DNA from: Bolinopsis microptera
Lineage: Eukaryota; Ctenophora; Tentaculata; Lobata; Bolinopsidae
NCBI RefSeq assembly: GCF_026151205.1
Contig: NC_087081.1
Location: 15,550,837 to 15,614,836 of the forward strand
Direction of reading: 5' to 3'
Length of the DNA stretch: 64,000 nucleotides
Below, one piece after another: positions 41,152-55,600 of the stretch. Numbering within the stretch: the first letter of the stretch is position 1; each line of letters starts with the position of its first letter. The notes under the pieces were generated by a model. It ran no database searches. It saw nothing but the letters and a program-made list of their open reading frames with translations, and was not told the origin of the DNA. A program made the translations under genes and the position numbers.

Positions 41152-44100
41152 CTTTTTTACTTGGCTATACCCCTTTGTGCAGAAAATTAAAAATTTCAGA
41201 AAACTGCTTTAAAAAATTTGAAAAATCAAAAAAAAACCCATAACTGGGGTTTTTTTTTTTTGTTTTTGGGTTTTTTACAAAAATTGGGAAAAAGGGGGGG
41301 AAACGAAAAATTTTTTTAAAAAATTTCCTTCCCCGGGTGAAAAGAGGGCCCGGGTTTTTTGGGAAATTTTAAAAAAAAAGTTTTAAACAGCTCATAAATT
41401 TTTAAAAAGGGAAACCCTTTCCCCCCAAAAACCTTTTTTTTTAATAAAAAAGCCCAAAAACCCCCCAAAAAAAAAAATTAAAAGTCCCAAAAAAGGGGCT
41501 AAGGCCCCCCGATTTTTACAACTTGCAAAAAGAAAAGCACATTATACGCACGGCACTTCCCCTAAAACGCCAAAAATTGTTTTCGAAATTTTAAAATTTA
41601 AATGGGCGATAAACCCAAAAAAAAACCTGCCAAACCCCCGCCCCAAAGGGGGGTAGTTAAGTCCGGGCCCCCAAATTTTACGTTACCTTTAAAATTTCCC
41701 TTTTTTTAAAAGATAAAAGGGAAATTTTAAGGGAAAATCCGTTTTTACGTGTTTAAAAAGTTTTTTACAGTTTTTGTTTTTTTTATAGGCCCGTTAAACC
41801 TTGGGTTTTTTAAAGAGTGGGGGCAAAATATAGTTTTTTTTTAAAAAAAGGGGCCCCCCCTTTTTTAAAATTTTTTTAAAAAATTTTTGCTTTGGCCCAC
41901 CAAACCCCCAATTTTTTAAATTTGAAAAAAATGTTTTTAAAATAAAGGTTTTCCCCCCCCCTGTTTTAAAATTTTTTTGGGAATTTTTCCAGTTGATTAT
42001 TGGGGCCCTTTGGAAAAATTTCCCTCGTCAAATTTTTTGGGGTCCCCTTTAAAAGGGTTTTAAATTTTTAAAAGTTTTTTAAAATTACAACTGTTTTTAA
42101 CCCAATTGGGGGGGTTTTTTAAAAAGTTTTTAAACCCCTGTATAAAAAATATTTATAAAGCCCCCTTAAAAAAACACTTGGGGGCGGCCAAAAGGGTTTT
42201 CCCCCAAAAAAAATTTTTTTGCTTTTTAAAAAGGGAAAATTTTCCAAAAAACAAGGCCCTTTTTTCAAAAAATAATTTTAAAAATTTTTCCCAATTTCGA
42301 AAAAAGAAAAGCTTTTTGGGGGTTTTAGCCCTTTTGGATTTGGGGGAAATTTTTTTGGGGGTTTGGGGAAAAGCCCCTTTTGGGGTTTAGGGAAATAGGG
42401 GCTTTAAATTTAAAAAATCGAATTGGTTTTTTCAAATTTAAAAAAAATTTTTTTTTAAAAAATTTTTTTCAAATTTTTTGGGGGGGAATTTTCCCCCAAA
42501 ATAAACCCCCCCTTAAATTTTTTCCCTTGGGCTTTTTTTTCCCTTGGGGTTTCTTTTGTTTTGGGAAGGGAAACCAAAAATTTTTTTGGCCCCCGGGGGG
42601 GGTTTTTTTTACTTTAATTTTTCGGGAAAGTTAGAAATTTTTCCGATTTTTCTAGCGGGTTTTCCCAAACCCGTGGGCTGCCTTTCAGTGTAAAGGGGAA
42701 AATAAAAACTACCCCCCCAAAAACTGCCCCCTGTTTAAAAGGGTTGGGGTTTTAAATTTGGGGGGGAACCCTTTAAAATTTTTTCCCGGGGGAAATTTAA
42801 AAAAAACAAATTTTTTTTTGGGAACCCTTTTCCAGCCCTTTTTTTTTTCAAAAAGGGGCCCCAAAAAAAAATTTAATTTGAACCCACAAAAATTTTCCCC
42901 CTTTTTTTTTTCCCTTTTTTCCCCTTTTTTTCCGTTTAAAAAAATTTTTTTCCCCCCAATTCCCCGGGATGGGTAGGCATTTCAAATTGGTTTTTTGACC
43001 CCCCCCAAGTTAAAATTTTTGGGGAAAATTAAAACCCCTTTTTAACCTTTTTAAAACAAATTTTTAAAAATTTTAATTTGTAAACCAAATTTTTAAAGTA
43101 AAAAAATGTTAAAATTTCCGGGGTTTAATTTTTAAAAAAAAATTTTATTTCAAATGGTTTTTTTATTTTTTAAAATTGAAAAAATTTTTTTTTTAATTAA
43201 AAAAAACAATTTAAAAAAAGTAAAACAAAAATTTCCCTATGCCCCCAAATTTTAAAAAGAACCCGAAAAACTTTTGGGGGGCGTTTAAAAACCAAAGGGC
43301 CCCCCCCCCACTTCCGGTTTGGTTTTTTTTTATTTAAAGGGGCCCGGGCCCCCCCCTTAAAAATTTAAAAAAAAATTATTCTCCCTAAAAATGGAAAAAA
43401 TGGGAAAAAAGAAAAATAAATATTTCCATTTTAAAAAAGCAAAAACCCAAAAGGGGGTTTTTCAAAAAGGAAAGGGGCCCCAATTCAACTTTTCTTGGGG
43501 AGAGGTTTCCCCCCCCAAATTTTTTTTTTATTTTTCTTCCCCCCCTCTTTACAAAATTCTGCCCCGTTTTGGAAAAATGTGTTTTTTTGGTTTGGGAAAA
43601 ATTTTTCGGGAAAATTTTTCCCCTTGTTTTTATACCCAAACCCTTTTTTTTTTTCCGGGGGGGCTATAAAAAATTTCCCCTTTCAAACAAACCCGCCCAA
43701 AAAATTTTTCCCTTTTCCCAAAAGTTTAAAAAAATATTTCCAAATTTTTGGGGGGGCTTTTTAAAATTAATTTAGGGGGTTTTTTTTTTGGTTGGGTGTT
43801 ACCCATAAAAAAAGGGAAAAAAAAATTGGGTTTTAAAAACCCTACAAAAAAATTAAACATTCAGGGGGAAATTTTGTGGAAAAAACGGGGGGGGGCCCCT
43901 TTTCCCCGGGGGGAAATTCCCTTTTTTTTACCCCGGGGGGGGCCCTTTGGCCCCTACGGGGGGTTTATAAAACCCAACTAAAATAAACCCCTAAATTTTA
44001 GTTTTTTAATTTGAAATTTTTAAATTTTATTTGGGGGCAAATTTTCCCCCCTTTTTTTAATTAAAAAAGATTTTAATTTTTATGAACGGCCCCTTTAAAT

Positions 44101-46330
44101 TTTTTTGGGTTTAAAAAAAAAATGTTTTATTATAAAAAATTTTTGGATTTTTTAAAAAATGAATTTTTCCCCCTTAAAAAAAAAATTAAACCCCCGTACC
44201 CAAAAGTTAAAAAAGGGAAAAAAAAAGGGAAACCTTTTTTTAAGGGTGGGTGGCTGGGGGATTCTCATCTTTTTCCCTTTCCCCTAAATTTTAAAAAATT
44301 TTCTTCTTTGGAAAATTTTTCTAAATTTTTAAACCCTTTTTCGTTCCCAGGGGGGGCCCCCGCCCAAAAGGGGGCTAAAAAAAAAAAAAACCCCCATTCT
44401 TTATCCAAAAGGGGGAAAAAAACCGGGAAAAACCCCAAGGGAAATTTGGGGAAACCCCCTTTTTCTTGGGGAAAAAAAACTTTTGCAACCCCAAAGGGGG
44501 GGGTAAAAAACCCTTCAAATTGGGGGGGGATGTGAAAAAGAAAAAAAGTTTTAAATTTAAAGGGGGGAAAAAGGGAAAAAGAAAAAACGGGGGCAAAAAA
44601 CCCCCAAAAGGGGTTTTCACGGTTTCCCGTTTAAAAAATGTGGGGCCGGGGGGGTGGAAAACCCCGGGGTTTGGGGGGGAACCCCAAGGGTTAAAAAAGG
44701 AAAAAGGGGGGGGGAAAATTTTAAAAAACATCGGGTGCAGGGGGGGGGGCATCCCGGGGAAAAAAACCTCTCAACCCCCAATTTCGGGGAATTTTTTTTT
44801 TTTTGGGGAAGGGGTTTTTTTTCCCCAAAAGACCCCCCCCCTAGGGAAAAAAAAGAATTTTTTAAACCCCCAAATTTGGGAAAAAACCCGGGTTTAAAAA
44901 GGGGCTTGGGGGGGGGGGGCCCCACCCTTCCAAACCCAAAAAGTGGGGTTTTTTTACCCTGACATGGGGGGGGGAAAAAAAAGGGAGGGGGAAACCCCAA
45001 AGAAATGTTTTTTCGGGCCCATTTGCGGGGGGGGAACCCCCCGGGGGGTCCCCCCCCGGGTGGGTTTTTTGGGCTTTTAGGGGGCCCCCCCCCCCAAAAA
45101 CACGGCCCCTTGGGGGGGGTTTAGCCGGGGGGGGGGCCCGCCAAATTTCCGGGGGGGCAAAGGGGGCCTTTTCCTTTTGGGGATTAAATAAAATGTTAAA
45201 AAATTTCCCCCCCCATATTCCCCCCCCCCTTTTTATTGGGAAAAAACGGGGGAATTTTTTCAATTGGGGACCGGGGGAAAAATTTTAACCCGGAGTTTTT
45301 TCCCAGCAATTGAAAACCCCCAATTTTAACCCGGGTGGCCCAGGGGGAAGGAAAATTCCCCCTTTTTAATTAAATATAAAACCATTTTTAAAATTTAAAT
45401 TTGGGAAATTTTAAATTTAAAAATTTAAAAAGAAAAACAAAAAAGGGATTTTTTTTTAATAGGAAATAAAAATTTTAAAAAAATTTCCCCTTTTTCTAAA
45501 AAATTTTTATAAAACCCCAAAAAGGGGGAAATGGAAAAAATCTCCAATTGGTTTAAATTGGGGAAAACCCCCAATTTTTTTTTTTTTCCCCCCTTTTCCC
45601 CCTTTTTGGGTTTTTTTACGATTGCCAAAAATAAATTTTCAACCTTATTTTTCCCCATTCCGGGGAAATGAGGGCCCATAAATTTTTCCCCTTTTTCAAA
45701 AAATTTTTAGGAAAAGCGAAAGGGGGAAGGGCGAAGGGAAAAAAAAGAATTTAAACCCCCAAAAAAAAAGTTAAAAAAAAAATTTTCCTTTTCCCTTAAA
45801 TTCCCGGTTTTAAAAAATTTTTTTCGGTTTTGGAAAAGGAAAAGTTTTTTCCCTCGGAACCCCAGCCAAAAAAATTTTTGGGAAAAAATTTTTAGGGAAA
45901 AAATGAAACCCTTTCCCCGAAAAAATTTTGGGAAAAAAACCCTTAAAAAAAAAATTTAAATTTTTATTTCCCAAAATTAAAAACCCGTTTTTTTATTTTT
46001 TCCTTTTTATTTTAATTTTTAAATTTTTAAAATTTTAAAAAAAAATACCGAATGGGTTTATTCCCAAAAATTTTTAAAAATTAAATAAAAAAAAATCTAA
46101 TTATCCCCCACCTTTATTTTTTTGGAAAAGGGGAAAAATCCCTTTTTTTCCCGTTTCCAAAAAAAAGGGGGCCAAAAAAAAATCACAAAAAAAGGTTTAC
46201 CAAAACGGGGAAATATCCTTTTTGTTGGGGGGGAAAAAATATTTTATTTTGAACCAAGGGCCCCGGCCTTTTTCCCAAAAAAAAAGTTTTAAAAACCCTT
46301 CCCCAAAGGAAAAAGGTTTTGGCCCAAGAT
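38449..46330. other. Low-quality sequence, homopolymer-inflated; not annotatable
   Basis: After the gap the sequence becomes progressively dominated by runs such as AAAA, CCCC, TTTT and GGGG, with almost no di- or trinucleotide diversity. The effect is mild at 38449-40350, extreme at 40350-46320, and absent again from about 46330. This is the look of failed base calling (overcalled homopolymers), not of a biological repeat: there is no period and no conserved unit. The open frames of K, F, P and G are by-products. Genes that really lie here cannot be seen. Confidence 0.9.
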
Positions 46331-46789
46331 TGCAAAAAAATGATATGCAGGCGCAGCTATTATAGCATTTTTAGAATTTTGATTTAAGCCTAGCTTTTTT
46401 ACACAGGACCAAAATTTTACAGTTTTGACTGAATTTCTCACCCGCAACCAATTAGTCATTCAACTATGGGCATACGACACGATTGAGGTGCTGGAAGTTT
46501 GATCTCGGTCGGATGAAGCCCACAGCAGAAAACTTAACAAAACGATCAAAATCCGTATTTTCCAAACTCTGTCCCATTTTCAAATATGTAAATTTCTGAA
46601 CACAAATTTGACAGATTGGGTAAATTTTTGTGTTTATGAACACATAAGCATTGATCATTCTCCCTTTCAGCGATCGTTCTTTTCACTGAGAAAGAGAGTA
46701 AACACTAAAACTAAGCGAGCGTGCTAAAATAAATCTAAATCACTCTACACTCAATCTTGGAGATTTTTCTAAAAGAGCCCCCCGACAGT

Positions 46790-46835
46790 TGAAACCAACT
46801 TACTGGGCGGCGCTCAGCCTGTCATTCCGCCGAAT
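46790..46835 (+). repeat. Relic of the palindrome centre sequence
   Basis: CTTACTGGGCGGCGCTCAGC and the next bases CTGTCATTCCG match 61793-61823 and, inverted, 61872-61905. A piece of the 60-64 kb palindrome family therefore borders this Penelope element. Confidence 0.7.
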
Positions 46836-46859
46836 CTTTATTATGAACATAATAGCCTG

Positions 46860-48420
46860 TGGTCCCCAGGTATTACTATTAGGTAAAAACCAACTTGAAT
46901 CGCGGAAGTGTTTTTGGACGCTGATTCCAAATCACCCCCACGACATATATAGGGTTAAAATGCTCCCCTGGCGAGATATTGGCTGAGTGAATCATGACCT
47001 CCATCGAACTGAAAAAAGATGCTCCATGCTCATAGTCATACTTTAATTGACGATGTCAATTCATCGTACAGCTAGCTCGTGCAGATCAGTCAGACACTGA
47101 GCCAGCATCATCCATGTACCTCCCATAAAATATTCTAACATATCTGGTAATCTGATGACTGTCTATATAAATACTGTTTCTCTCAAAAAAATAAACTCTG
47201 ACTACTGCTAAAATAGGACTAGGAGGGTAACCCATAAACAAACCTAATAATACAGTATATACAGTCGATTATTAAACGTAAAATATGAATTATTTAAACC
47301 TACTTCTAAAATATTCCTAATGTCGTGTAATCTTGTAATGATAAATTAAAAGTTTCTAATGGGTCCCGTGCAATGCTCCTCTGCTAATTCTAAAACATTG
47401 TTTATACATTGTTCGGCAACTAAATTAGTATACAATGCTGCAATATCGGCACTATAAAAGAATGAGAGATTAGAGAGTTCTTCTTGAGGAATTTGAGATA
47501 CTAGATAGGACCTGGAGGTGGGAATGGATGTTAGAGAGATGGGAAGGGACGTGGTTTAGGAGCGGGTTAAGGATCTGTGTGACTAGCCACGCCTGAGGTT
47601 GTGTAGGAGAGCCGATGCAGGAGATGATGAGTCTCATCTTGAAACTTTCTAACTCTAACTCGGATATGTCCTGACCCACTGTGATCTTGTGATCAGTCTT
47701 GACGAGCGTGTAGTGTGTTGGTAGCTTGGTGTTATGCGCTGAAAACAGTCGTCTCATCTTATCTCCGAGTTCTTGGTGGTCACAAATATCATGCCAAAGT
47801 TTGTTACAGAGATTCTCAAGTTCGGTTGTTTTTGCCTTGATCTGTCTGTTGTAACTGATTTCTGTAGGTCTCGCCACAGGTTGTTCACGCCCGTTACGGG
47901 ATCCACTTGTAAACACCTGCTGTAGTGGTAATATGTGGTTGATGGTCAGGGATCTGTGTACCAGTTTGTCAGCAACAACAAAATCCTCCCTTGTCGCTCA
48001 CAGAGATGTGTAGGTTTTCCCAACTTTTTAATGACCTAATGTCAGCCTTTTGTTGTGTTGTTAAGTTAGTCGTGACCTCTGCTTCCTTTATGGTGTTAGA
48101 GACGAAACGGTTTAATCTCCTCAATTCCTCTTCCGTATCAATATTTCCTGGTAGCGGAAATTGAATGAATGGTTTCTGGAGAGGGCAGCCTTTCTGTCGG
48201 ACCTGGAGAGGGCAGCCTTTCTGTCGGACCTTTCTGTCGGACCTTTCTGCACATCCGGGTTATCAGGGGGTTGGTTGTCTGATAAAGAAAATTGGTGCTT
48301 CCACCATTTTAACACGGTTTCCGCCATGTCGATATCAAAATCCTTGAGGATTTTTTCCGTGATCTGCTGCAGATTTCTGCTACAGATCTCTAGAAATTAG
48401 CCACAACTGAACAATCGTCA
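46860..48420 (-). pseudogene. Penelope-like retroelement, RT domain, decayed
   Basis: On the minus strand the pieces run in order. They are LPGNIDTEEELRRLNRFVSN; SVSDKGG followed by a frameshift where FVVAD should follow; KLPTHYTLVKTDHKI; RLIISCIGSPTQPQAW; LNPLLNHVPSHL; FYSADIAALYTNL (RT motif A, near 47400-47465); GLFMGYPPSPILA (near 47211-47255); and RYMDDAGSVSD (motif C, near 47089-47125). These are the ordered RT motifs of Penelope-like elements. Several stops and frameshifts break it, and no GIY-YIG domain is visible. A tandem GGACCTTTCTGTC duplication lies in its 5' part (48170-48245). It is a different subfamily from the copy at 54.2 kb, whose catalytic box is YIDDGAG. Confidence 0.8.
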
Positions 48421-49694
48421 AGAACAAAGTTCGTTGAGAAATGTGCTTATATGTTATTGAGTTCTTGCACCAGTTACACGTTTTTCTTACTTTCGTCTGT
48501 TATATTGCTGACCTCTATTATTAAGATCTTACACACATTTCCGTGTATTGCAGTTACTTGTATTTATCCGTGTATTTTAGGAGTCTAGTTTTTCGGAGTT
48601 AAAAAGATAATCAGAATAATGTGGTGAAAAAGGGAAGAAACTAAAAAAACTTAGTTTTGTACAGCACTGATCGTCTGATCCAGGACCCGAGTTCGGAAAA
48701 TTTCGGAATTAAAACCAAATCAGGTAAGGAAAAAGCCAGTCATGTAACAAAATAAAACATTGAATTTTTCAAAAGAAGCGGAATAAGGAGGAATAAAATT
48801 AAGAAAATAATCAAATATACTTCATATCATACACAATATTATACATATGCATAATGCATATCACGATAGTTACAGTTTCTATGATATTCAAACGAGCTTA
48901 CTAATACTACTTGGAAATGAGCTTTAAACTTTTTCGAGGATTGGAATAATCAGATGACTTAAAATAAGAACTTGATTGTTATTGCTCATTAAAGCGATCC
49001 ATCATTCAAGTCAAATAAAATCATTTACATCAGTTTATCTTTTATGATAAAACTGAATATCTAAATCTTCAATAGATTTATAAAATCGTCTACACAATAA
49101 ATAATTGAATTACAAATAATCAATTATACGGAATTCAAATTACTAATTTTTTTAGCATATTTCTTAAACGGTATACCATAAATTCCCATCAAGTTTTTTC
49201 CGAATGTCTTGACATCAGGACTCATATCTATATATAATTGAATATCATACTTATACGTGCAGTGAAGCACTTACATGTACAGTGAACCAAAAATATATCA
49301 CAGTAAAAATGTCTATACCGCGAACCTCTATACAATTACACCGTGCTCATTTATTTCCCCGATCTGAAGCCTGTGTTTGGAGAATTCGTGATTATTGATT
49401 ATGTAAGTGCATACTGCATATCGAATTGTATTCCATTGCAAAACTAGACTTGGTATGTTATTTGAGAGGTTAAGGATTAGGATCATGGAACTCTCTATAC
49501 CAAGTTTTTGCTGTACCGTGCATTTTTCGTTTCTCCCTATAAGCCCAGTATAAAGAGGTTTCACTGCATAGTGCATAAGTTCATACATTTTACTTTACTT
49601 ACAGTTTCAGTTAACATAAACAAAAAACTCATCTCAAGCTATAATATCCACAAAAGTTCGAAACTATACCACGAAGTTAACTCTGATTAAGATC
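48421..49694. other. No gene recognised
   Basis: AT-rich spacer between the Penelope relic and the 3' end of the receptor gene. It should contain the receptor's 3' untranslated region at the right end. Confidence 0.4.
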
Positions 49695-52600
49695 TTAAAT
49701 CTCAGATTCTTTGACCATGATTTGAGAGCAAATTTCAGATTCGTTTCTGTGTTGCACCTCCTCAGAAAGCACATTAGCAATAACGTTTTCCGTTAGTCGC
49801 AGCTCTAAACCTTCGACATCGCTGATATCTTTTGAGACCTCTGCATCTGTATTAATAGTTTGAATGATAAATTCGGGATCTTGTCGCTGCTCATGCTGGC
49901 CTTCCTGAAGGTGCACCTCAGCAATATCGTGTTGTGTTAGTTCCGACTCTAAAACCCCACCATTATTTGTACCTTTGTGAATCTCTGGATCTTTGTGGAT
50001 GGTTTGAGAGATAAATTCGGGATCTTGTCTCTGCTCATGCTGGCCTTCCTGAAGGTGCACCTCAGCAATATCGTGTTGTGTTAGTTCCGACTCCAAAACC
50101 CCACCATTATTTGTACCTTTGTGAATATCTGGATCTTTGTTTATGGTTTGAGAGGTAAATTCGGGATATTGTCTTTGCTCATTCTGGCCTTCCTGAAGAT
50201 GCACCTCAGCAATATCGTGTTGTGTTAGTTCCGACTCTAAAATCCCACCCTTATTTGTTCCTTTGTGAATCTCTGGATCTTTGTAGATGGTTTGAGAGAC
50301 TTCAGGATTTTGTCTCTGCTGCACAGATGGATAATGTACCTCAACTATCACGTCACCATTTGTTCTGTTCAACCAAGCACATCCGTCCTCGCCTGTAACT
50401 ATTGCTGAAGATAATTCTGCTCCTTTATCTCTAGCTTGGTTCTGAAGACAGGTAACTCGAATATCTAGATCTGCTGTTGTTTTCGGTCCGTCAGCTTCTT
50501 TATGTTTTGTACCGAGGACACTACCAGTAGTGCATCCAGGTTCTCTTCTTCGAACTTCTATCTGCTCCATCTCGATAACTTCAGGTTGAGCAGTACTGAG
50601 ACGTGCGATGATAGTTTGGTAAATGGCTGAGTTGACAATTCTGGCTGAAAGTGATTGAAATAGTGCTTTGAATAATTCTGTGACAAAATCGTCATAAAGG
50701 AATGGGTTTATCACGGAATTTATTGGCAGGATGATCATTGAGAACATGCCGTACCATGGAGTTGCATCAATAACTTCTAGGGAGTGCAACACACAGATAA
50801 CGATGAAAGGCACCCAACAACAGAAGTCAGTAGTGATGATAATTGTTATCCTTCGAGTAATTTTTCGGTTTCGGTCACTAATTTGTCGATTGTTCTGCGA
50901 ATTAGTAAGACCTTTTGAGGACTCTCTGGAGACAATAGCTATCAGAATGTAGGATATTGAAATGAATAGGAAGCAGACAAAGTTTACTGCGAGTATCGCC
51001 CAAACGAAGTTTCTCTGGGGGTCGTTGTTGTCGACAAAATACTTAAACAGGCAGACTCCGTCATTTCCGTAGAAATCAAGCTTTGTGACCGTATCGGTGT
51101 GGTCTGGATATCCTACATCATGGGAGAACATGCCACGGTACATCTTTAGGATCGTCTCCCAACTCAGGTTTTTTACTTTCATCCGTCCATAGTAAGCTTC
51201 AAGGACTGCGAGGACTTCTTGTTTGTTTTGGGTTCCGATGAAAAGTTTGAGCTCATCAGCAAATTTGTATCCATTTACAAAAAAGTTTTCAAATAAACTA
51301 ATTATTGGTGTGATAGCAATGGCTGCAGATGTCATGAAGATGCTAAGAACCCCTAGTGCAACCTTAAGAGATTTTACAATGTTGACTTCGCCTGGGACTC
51401 TGAGTGAACCCTGTATTCCATTTAGCCTAATGGTGCTCAATCCCGCCATAGCAAACAAAGATATCTGGGATCCTATGGTACTGACAACACCTATCGTGGA
51501 GCACTGAAAGCTAGTCATCCATTCGATTTGACTTTTACAATAGTCTTTCTTGAAAATAACTGCGTCATATATTACTATCACCAATAAATAGCAACCTACT
51601 AAGAAGTCTCCCAAAGATATTAAGATTATTAGGGATTTGTTAGCCAAGGCAACAGATGTTCTGCAGTGTTTTAGAGATCCTACGTTCTTTACCATTACGA
51701 TAAGGTTTGCCACAACCGCTAGCCCCCCTATGATCAATGAGCTTACTTTTAGAGCTAAATTTTCCAGTATCTGTTTTGAGCACTCCAGATTACATTCGTC
51801 AGACATGTCGAAGCAATCGAATATCCCATTACATGTTTTATCTTTTGTAATGATACGAGCAGAGTTGCATGTGAAACCATTGGTACATGCCAACTCATCC
51901 GATCGGTCGCCGCAATTATCAATCAAGTCACATACTTGAGAATAATTTATGCATGTGACATTATTATCGCACACAAAATAGCTATTCGTGAATACGTTTT
52001 CACGTGATTTGGTGAAGAAAACCAGATATTTGTTGTTAGCAAGGGTTCCTATCCTATTAGGGTATTGATTGGGACAGGCTTCGTATTTTGGCAGGTTCTT
52101 CAGTGGGCAAGCTGAGTTTTTACATTTTTCTGTGCAGCTAGTAAAGACATATTGTTCCCCGAACATATGCTCACAATTCTGTGTACTTTCAGGGAGATGC
52201 AACTCTGTTTTCGTGTCCACTCCAAAAAAGTGATGATCTGGAAATACGAAAAGCTTTTGTGTGCAGTTATCCTTTTTAAGATTTTTGATACTCCTAAGAC
52301 CTTTCATGCAAAATGACAGCTGCTTGACAAAGCCATTTCCTTTGCTTGAGACTGAAGTGAAGATTGTCGAGGAATGTTGGGACAATGAACACATTTGTTT
52401 CTCATTACCACATGTTTCAATTCCGTCACATAGATCGTTCAATTCGACGTATCCAGGATCTCCTGAGGGGCACAGGAGAACGTTTTCGCACGTTTTATTG
52501 CTGGTTACTAATCTTCGGGACTTACCTTTTCCACATGTTGGCCAGATTTCCAGTTCATCAATACCATTCACACAGTCCTCTATACCGTCGCGTATCCAGG

Positions 52601-55600
52601 TTAAAGGTAACGTCAATTCGCCTGCTTTCCCAACTTTTCTTTGGCAGGTGTTTTCAGTTTGATAGTGACAGATTGGGTTTGTTTCATCAGATCTGTCATT
52701 GCAATCCGGAAAGTTATCACACATCACGTGTTTGTGTTTATTTAGACACGATTTTGAAATGTCACTACATTCACTTTCTAGGTGATCATCGCAAATTTGA
52801 ACATTCTTGTCTTCGTTGCAAATCACATATTTAGACATAGTTGACTTGTATCCATTTATAGTGCACGATCCTCCTTCCCTAGCTTGGTCTGTACAATTTG
52901 TTTGATATTTCTTTAGATCTTCGTCTGCACAATAATGAGCATTTTTTCTGCTTAGTACTGCGCACCTGGTGAAGTTGTGAACCAGCAAAAGTTTACCAGG
53001 ACTCAATGAACTTTTACAATTATTCTTTGTTTGGTCAGTAGTTGTGCAGTTGAACTGATCCTCTCCATCATCACATTTCGTAAAGATACTACATACATCA
53101 CCAGGAGGTACGTAATCGTTGAGATTGACAGATTTATAACCTGTGTATTTACAATACATTCCATAAATCAGACCATTACAATACGCTTCGTCCTCACAGG
53201 TATTAGTTTCACATATATCATTACATATAAAACGAGGATCTACTGCTAGTCCACTGCGTAATGTTGTTTTATCTGCACAATTCTGTTCATCCATGTTATT
53301 CTCACAGTGTTGTTGACCATCACAAAGCCATGCGTATTTTCTTAGCTTTGCAAGTGAAATTATTTTAAATCTATCAATCACGCTCCGACACAAATAATTT
53401 TCACATAATATATTATCACTATAACTTATCATGAAACCGTCCAACCTTGTGTCACAAGCCTGATAGTAGTAGGGGTCCTCAGAGCATAACGATTGCTGAA
53501 AAACGGACATACCAGATGTATAGTAAAACTCTTCCGTGTTGTGACACTTGAACTTCTCTTCGTTTTCTCCTGGGCGAGGGCATTTGTACTTGAGGAACCC
53601 GCCATGTTCTTCAATGTAGCATACTGGTTCTGAATGATATTATATAAGCTAGCTACAATATTTCTCAACAATACATTTTGAAGCTGACACCCTTGAGAGG
53701 GTGTAATACTAATGACCGATACTGTTACTTGGACTTAAACTTGGACGGACTTTATTTGAACGGACTTTATTTGAACGGACATTAAAATGAACGCCATATA
53801 GGGTTCCTATAAGACTCCTTTCAAATAAAGTCCGATAATTATGCCATGATTATTTTCAAGAATAATACTACGATGTACCTTTGCATTGCAGCCAGATATC
53901 ATTTCTGTGATCACAGAAGAAGAAATTTCCGAAGTTAGTAATACAGTCTGAAATGTTCTTATCACCTTCGTCACACTCCACAAAACTCATTACAAAAGGT
54001 ACATCGTTCAAATCTAACCAACTCCTGTAACATTAATTAAGTAAATCTATCAGACTTGATGCATTTCAAAATCAAATCGTTCAAGCTTTCCTCAAATATT
54101 TGATAATCATAGTAACTTAACTAAAAACTTACTTTGAAACAAATTTGTAGCTCGGTCTACTCCCATAATCTCCCTCTTTAACAGGGTATCCAATGTTCTG
54201 ACATAAGCCGTTCATCATGCAATGAATACCACCAGACCAGACTGGACACCAGCACTCTGTGATTGGCTGGTCGACCTCGTTGATATCAGTCTAAGATCCT
54301 CTATTGGATGCTTCGAAGACAAGTGGTACGTCCAAAAGAACGGAGTGCCTACAGGTGGAAGTCTGTGTGTGCAGTTGGCCAACATAACTGTATTTTATGT
54401 AATGAACAAATGCGTTTACAGTAACACTGACATGATGAAGAGAGTCAGGACTGTAAGACGGTACATTGACGATGGTGCAGGTTTCTTCTACAGCACTGAA
54501 AGGAAATTTGACCAGTGGATTTCCGATGTAAACAAATCCTTGAAAGAATATGGGCTACTCATTGACGAATCCCAATGGAAGGAAGTTGGCACGCCTGTGG
54601 CTTTTCTAGATATCGAGTTTTGTTTCGACCCTGAGGGAAACTTACAAACTGACCTCCATATCAAGGAAACAGATTCAAGGAGCTATCTACATTTTAGCAG
54701 TGCACATCCAAACCACATTTATAGTGGAATAGTTTACAGCCAGTGTATCAGACTCAGGAGAATAATCAACTCACAAGAACGACTGGAAACCAGATTGAGT
54801 GAATTAAGCCAAGCATTCAAGGCAGCTGCTTATCCCTCAAAAATGGTGAACAACATTAGCAAAAAAGTTCTCAACTCCGAAAGAAACCTTGAACGAAGAC
54901 CTCCCAAGGACAACACACTGAAGCCAGAGATCCTACCAATAAGGGTTGTCTCAACCTACGGAAGTGACTCTGACATTGTCACCACAGTGAAAAAGTATGA
55001 GGAGAACTTAAAGAAGACCAGAAGTTTTTGTAACCTGAGTGACTCAAAACAACAGAGTAACACCCTTGAAGAAAAGAAGAATGGCAAAAAGTTCTTCCAA
55101 TTTGTCAAGAAAACAGGAAGCAACCTCAAAAGCCGGTTGGTTAAGGTGAAAGAAATAGCTCTGGGGAATAAGCATGGTCAAACAAGGCCGTGTAGAAAGA
55201 AGAACTGTGCAACGTGTGAGTCTATTGATAGTGCTACACAAATCAGCATCAATGGGAAACGGGTAAAACCAGCACCAGGTACATGCATCACTTACAACAT
55301 CATATATTTGATCAGATGTAAACTGTGTGAGAAACCATACGTAGGCAAATCCACCAGAATGCTACGGGTAAGGTTTGGCGAACACAGAAGAGCATTCTAC
55401 AAGATCATCAGTGGGCAAAAGGTTGACACGGATGATGACTCAAACTGCGTAGGACTCCACCTCCATATAGAGCATGGACTGACTCAGAAGGAACATTTTA
55501 ACAATAGTGTTTCAGTGTGTATCCTAGAAAATTCAAATCCTAGTAGTTTAGATGTTAAGGAGCACCGATATATACATGCCTTAAATTCCCTCCGCCCCTC

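Noticed and set aside
42106-45263. Many open frames rich in K, F, G and P
   Set aside because: They lie in homopolymer-inflated low-quality sequence and have no recognisable domains.
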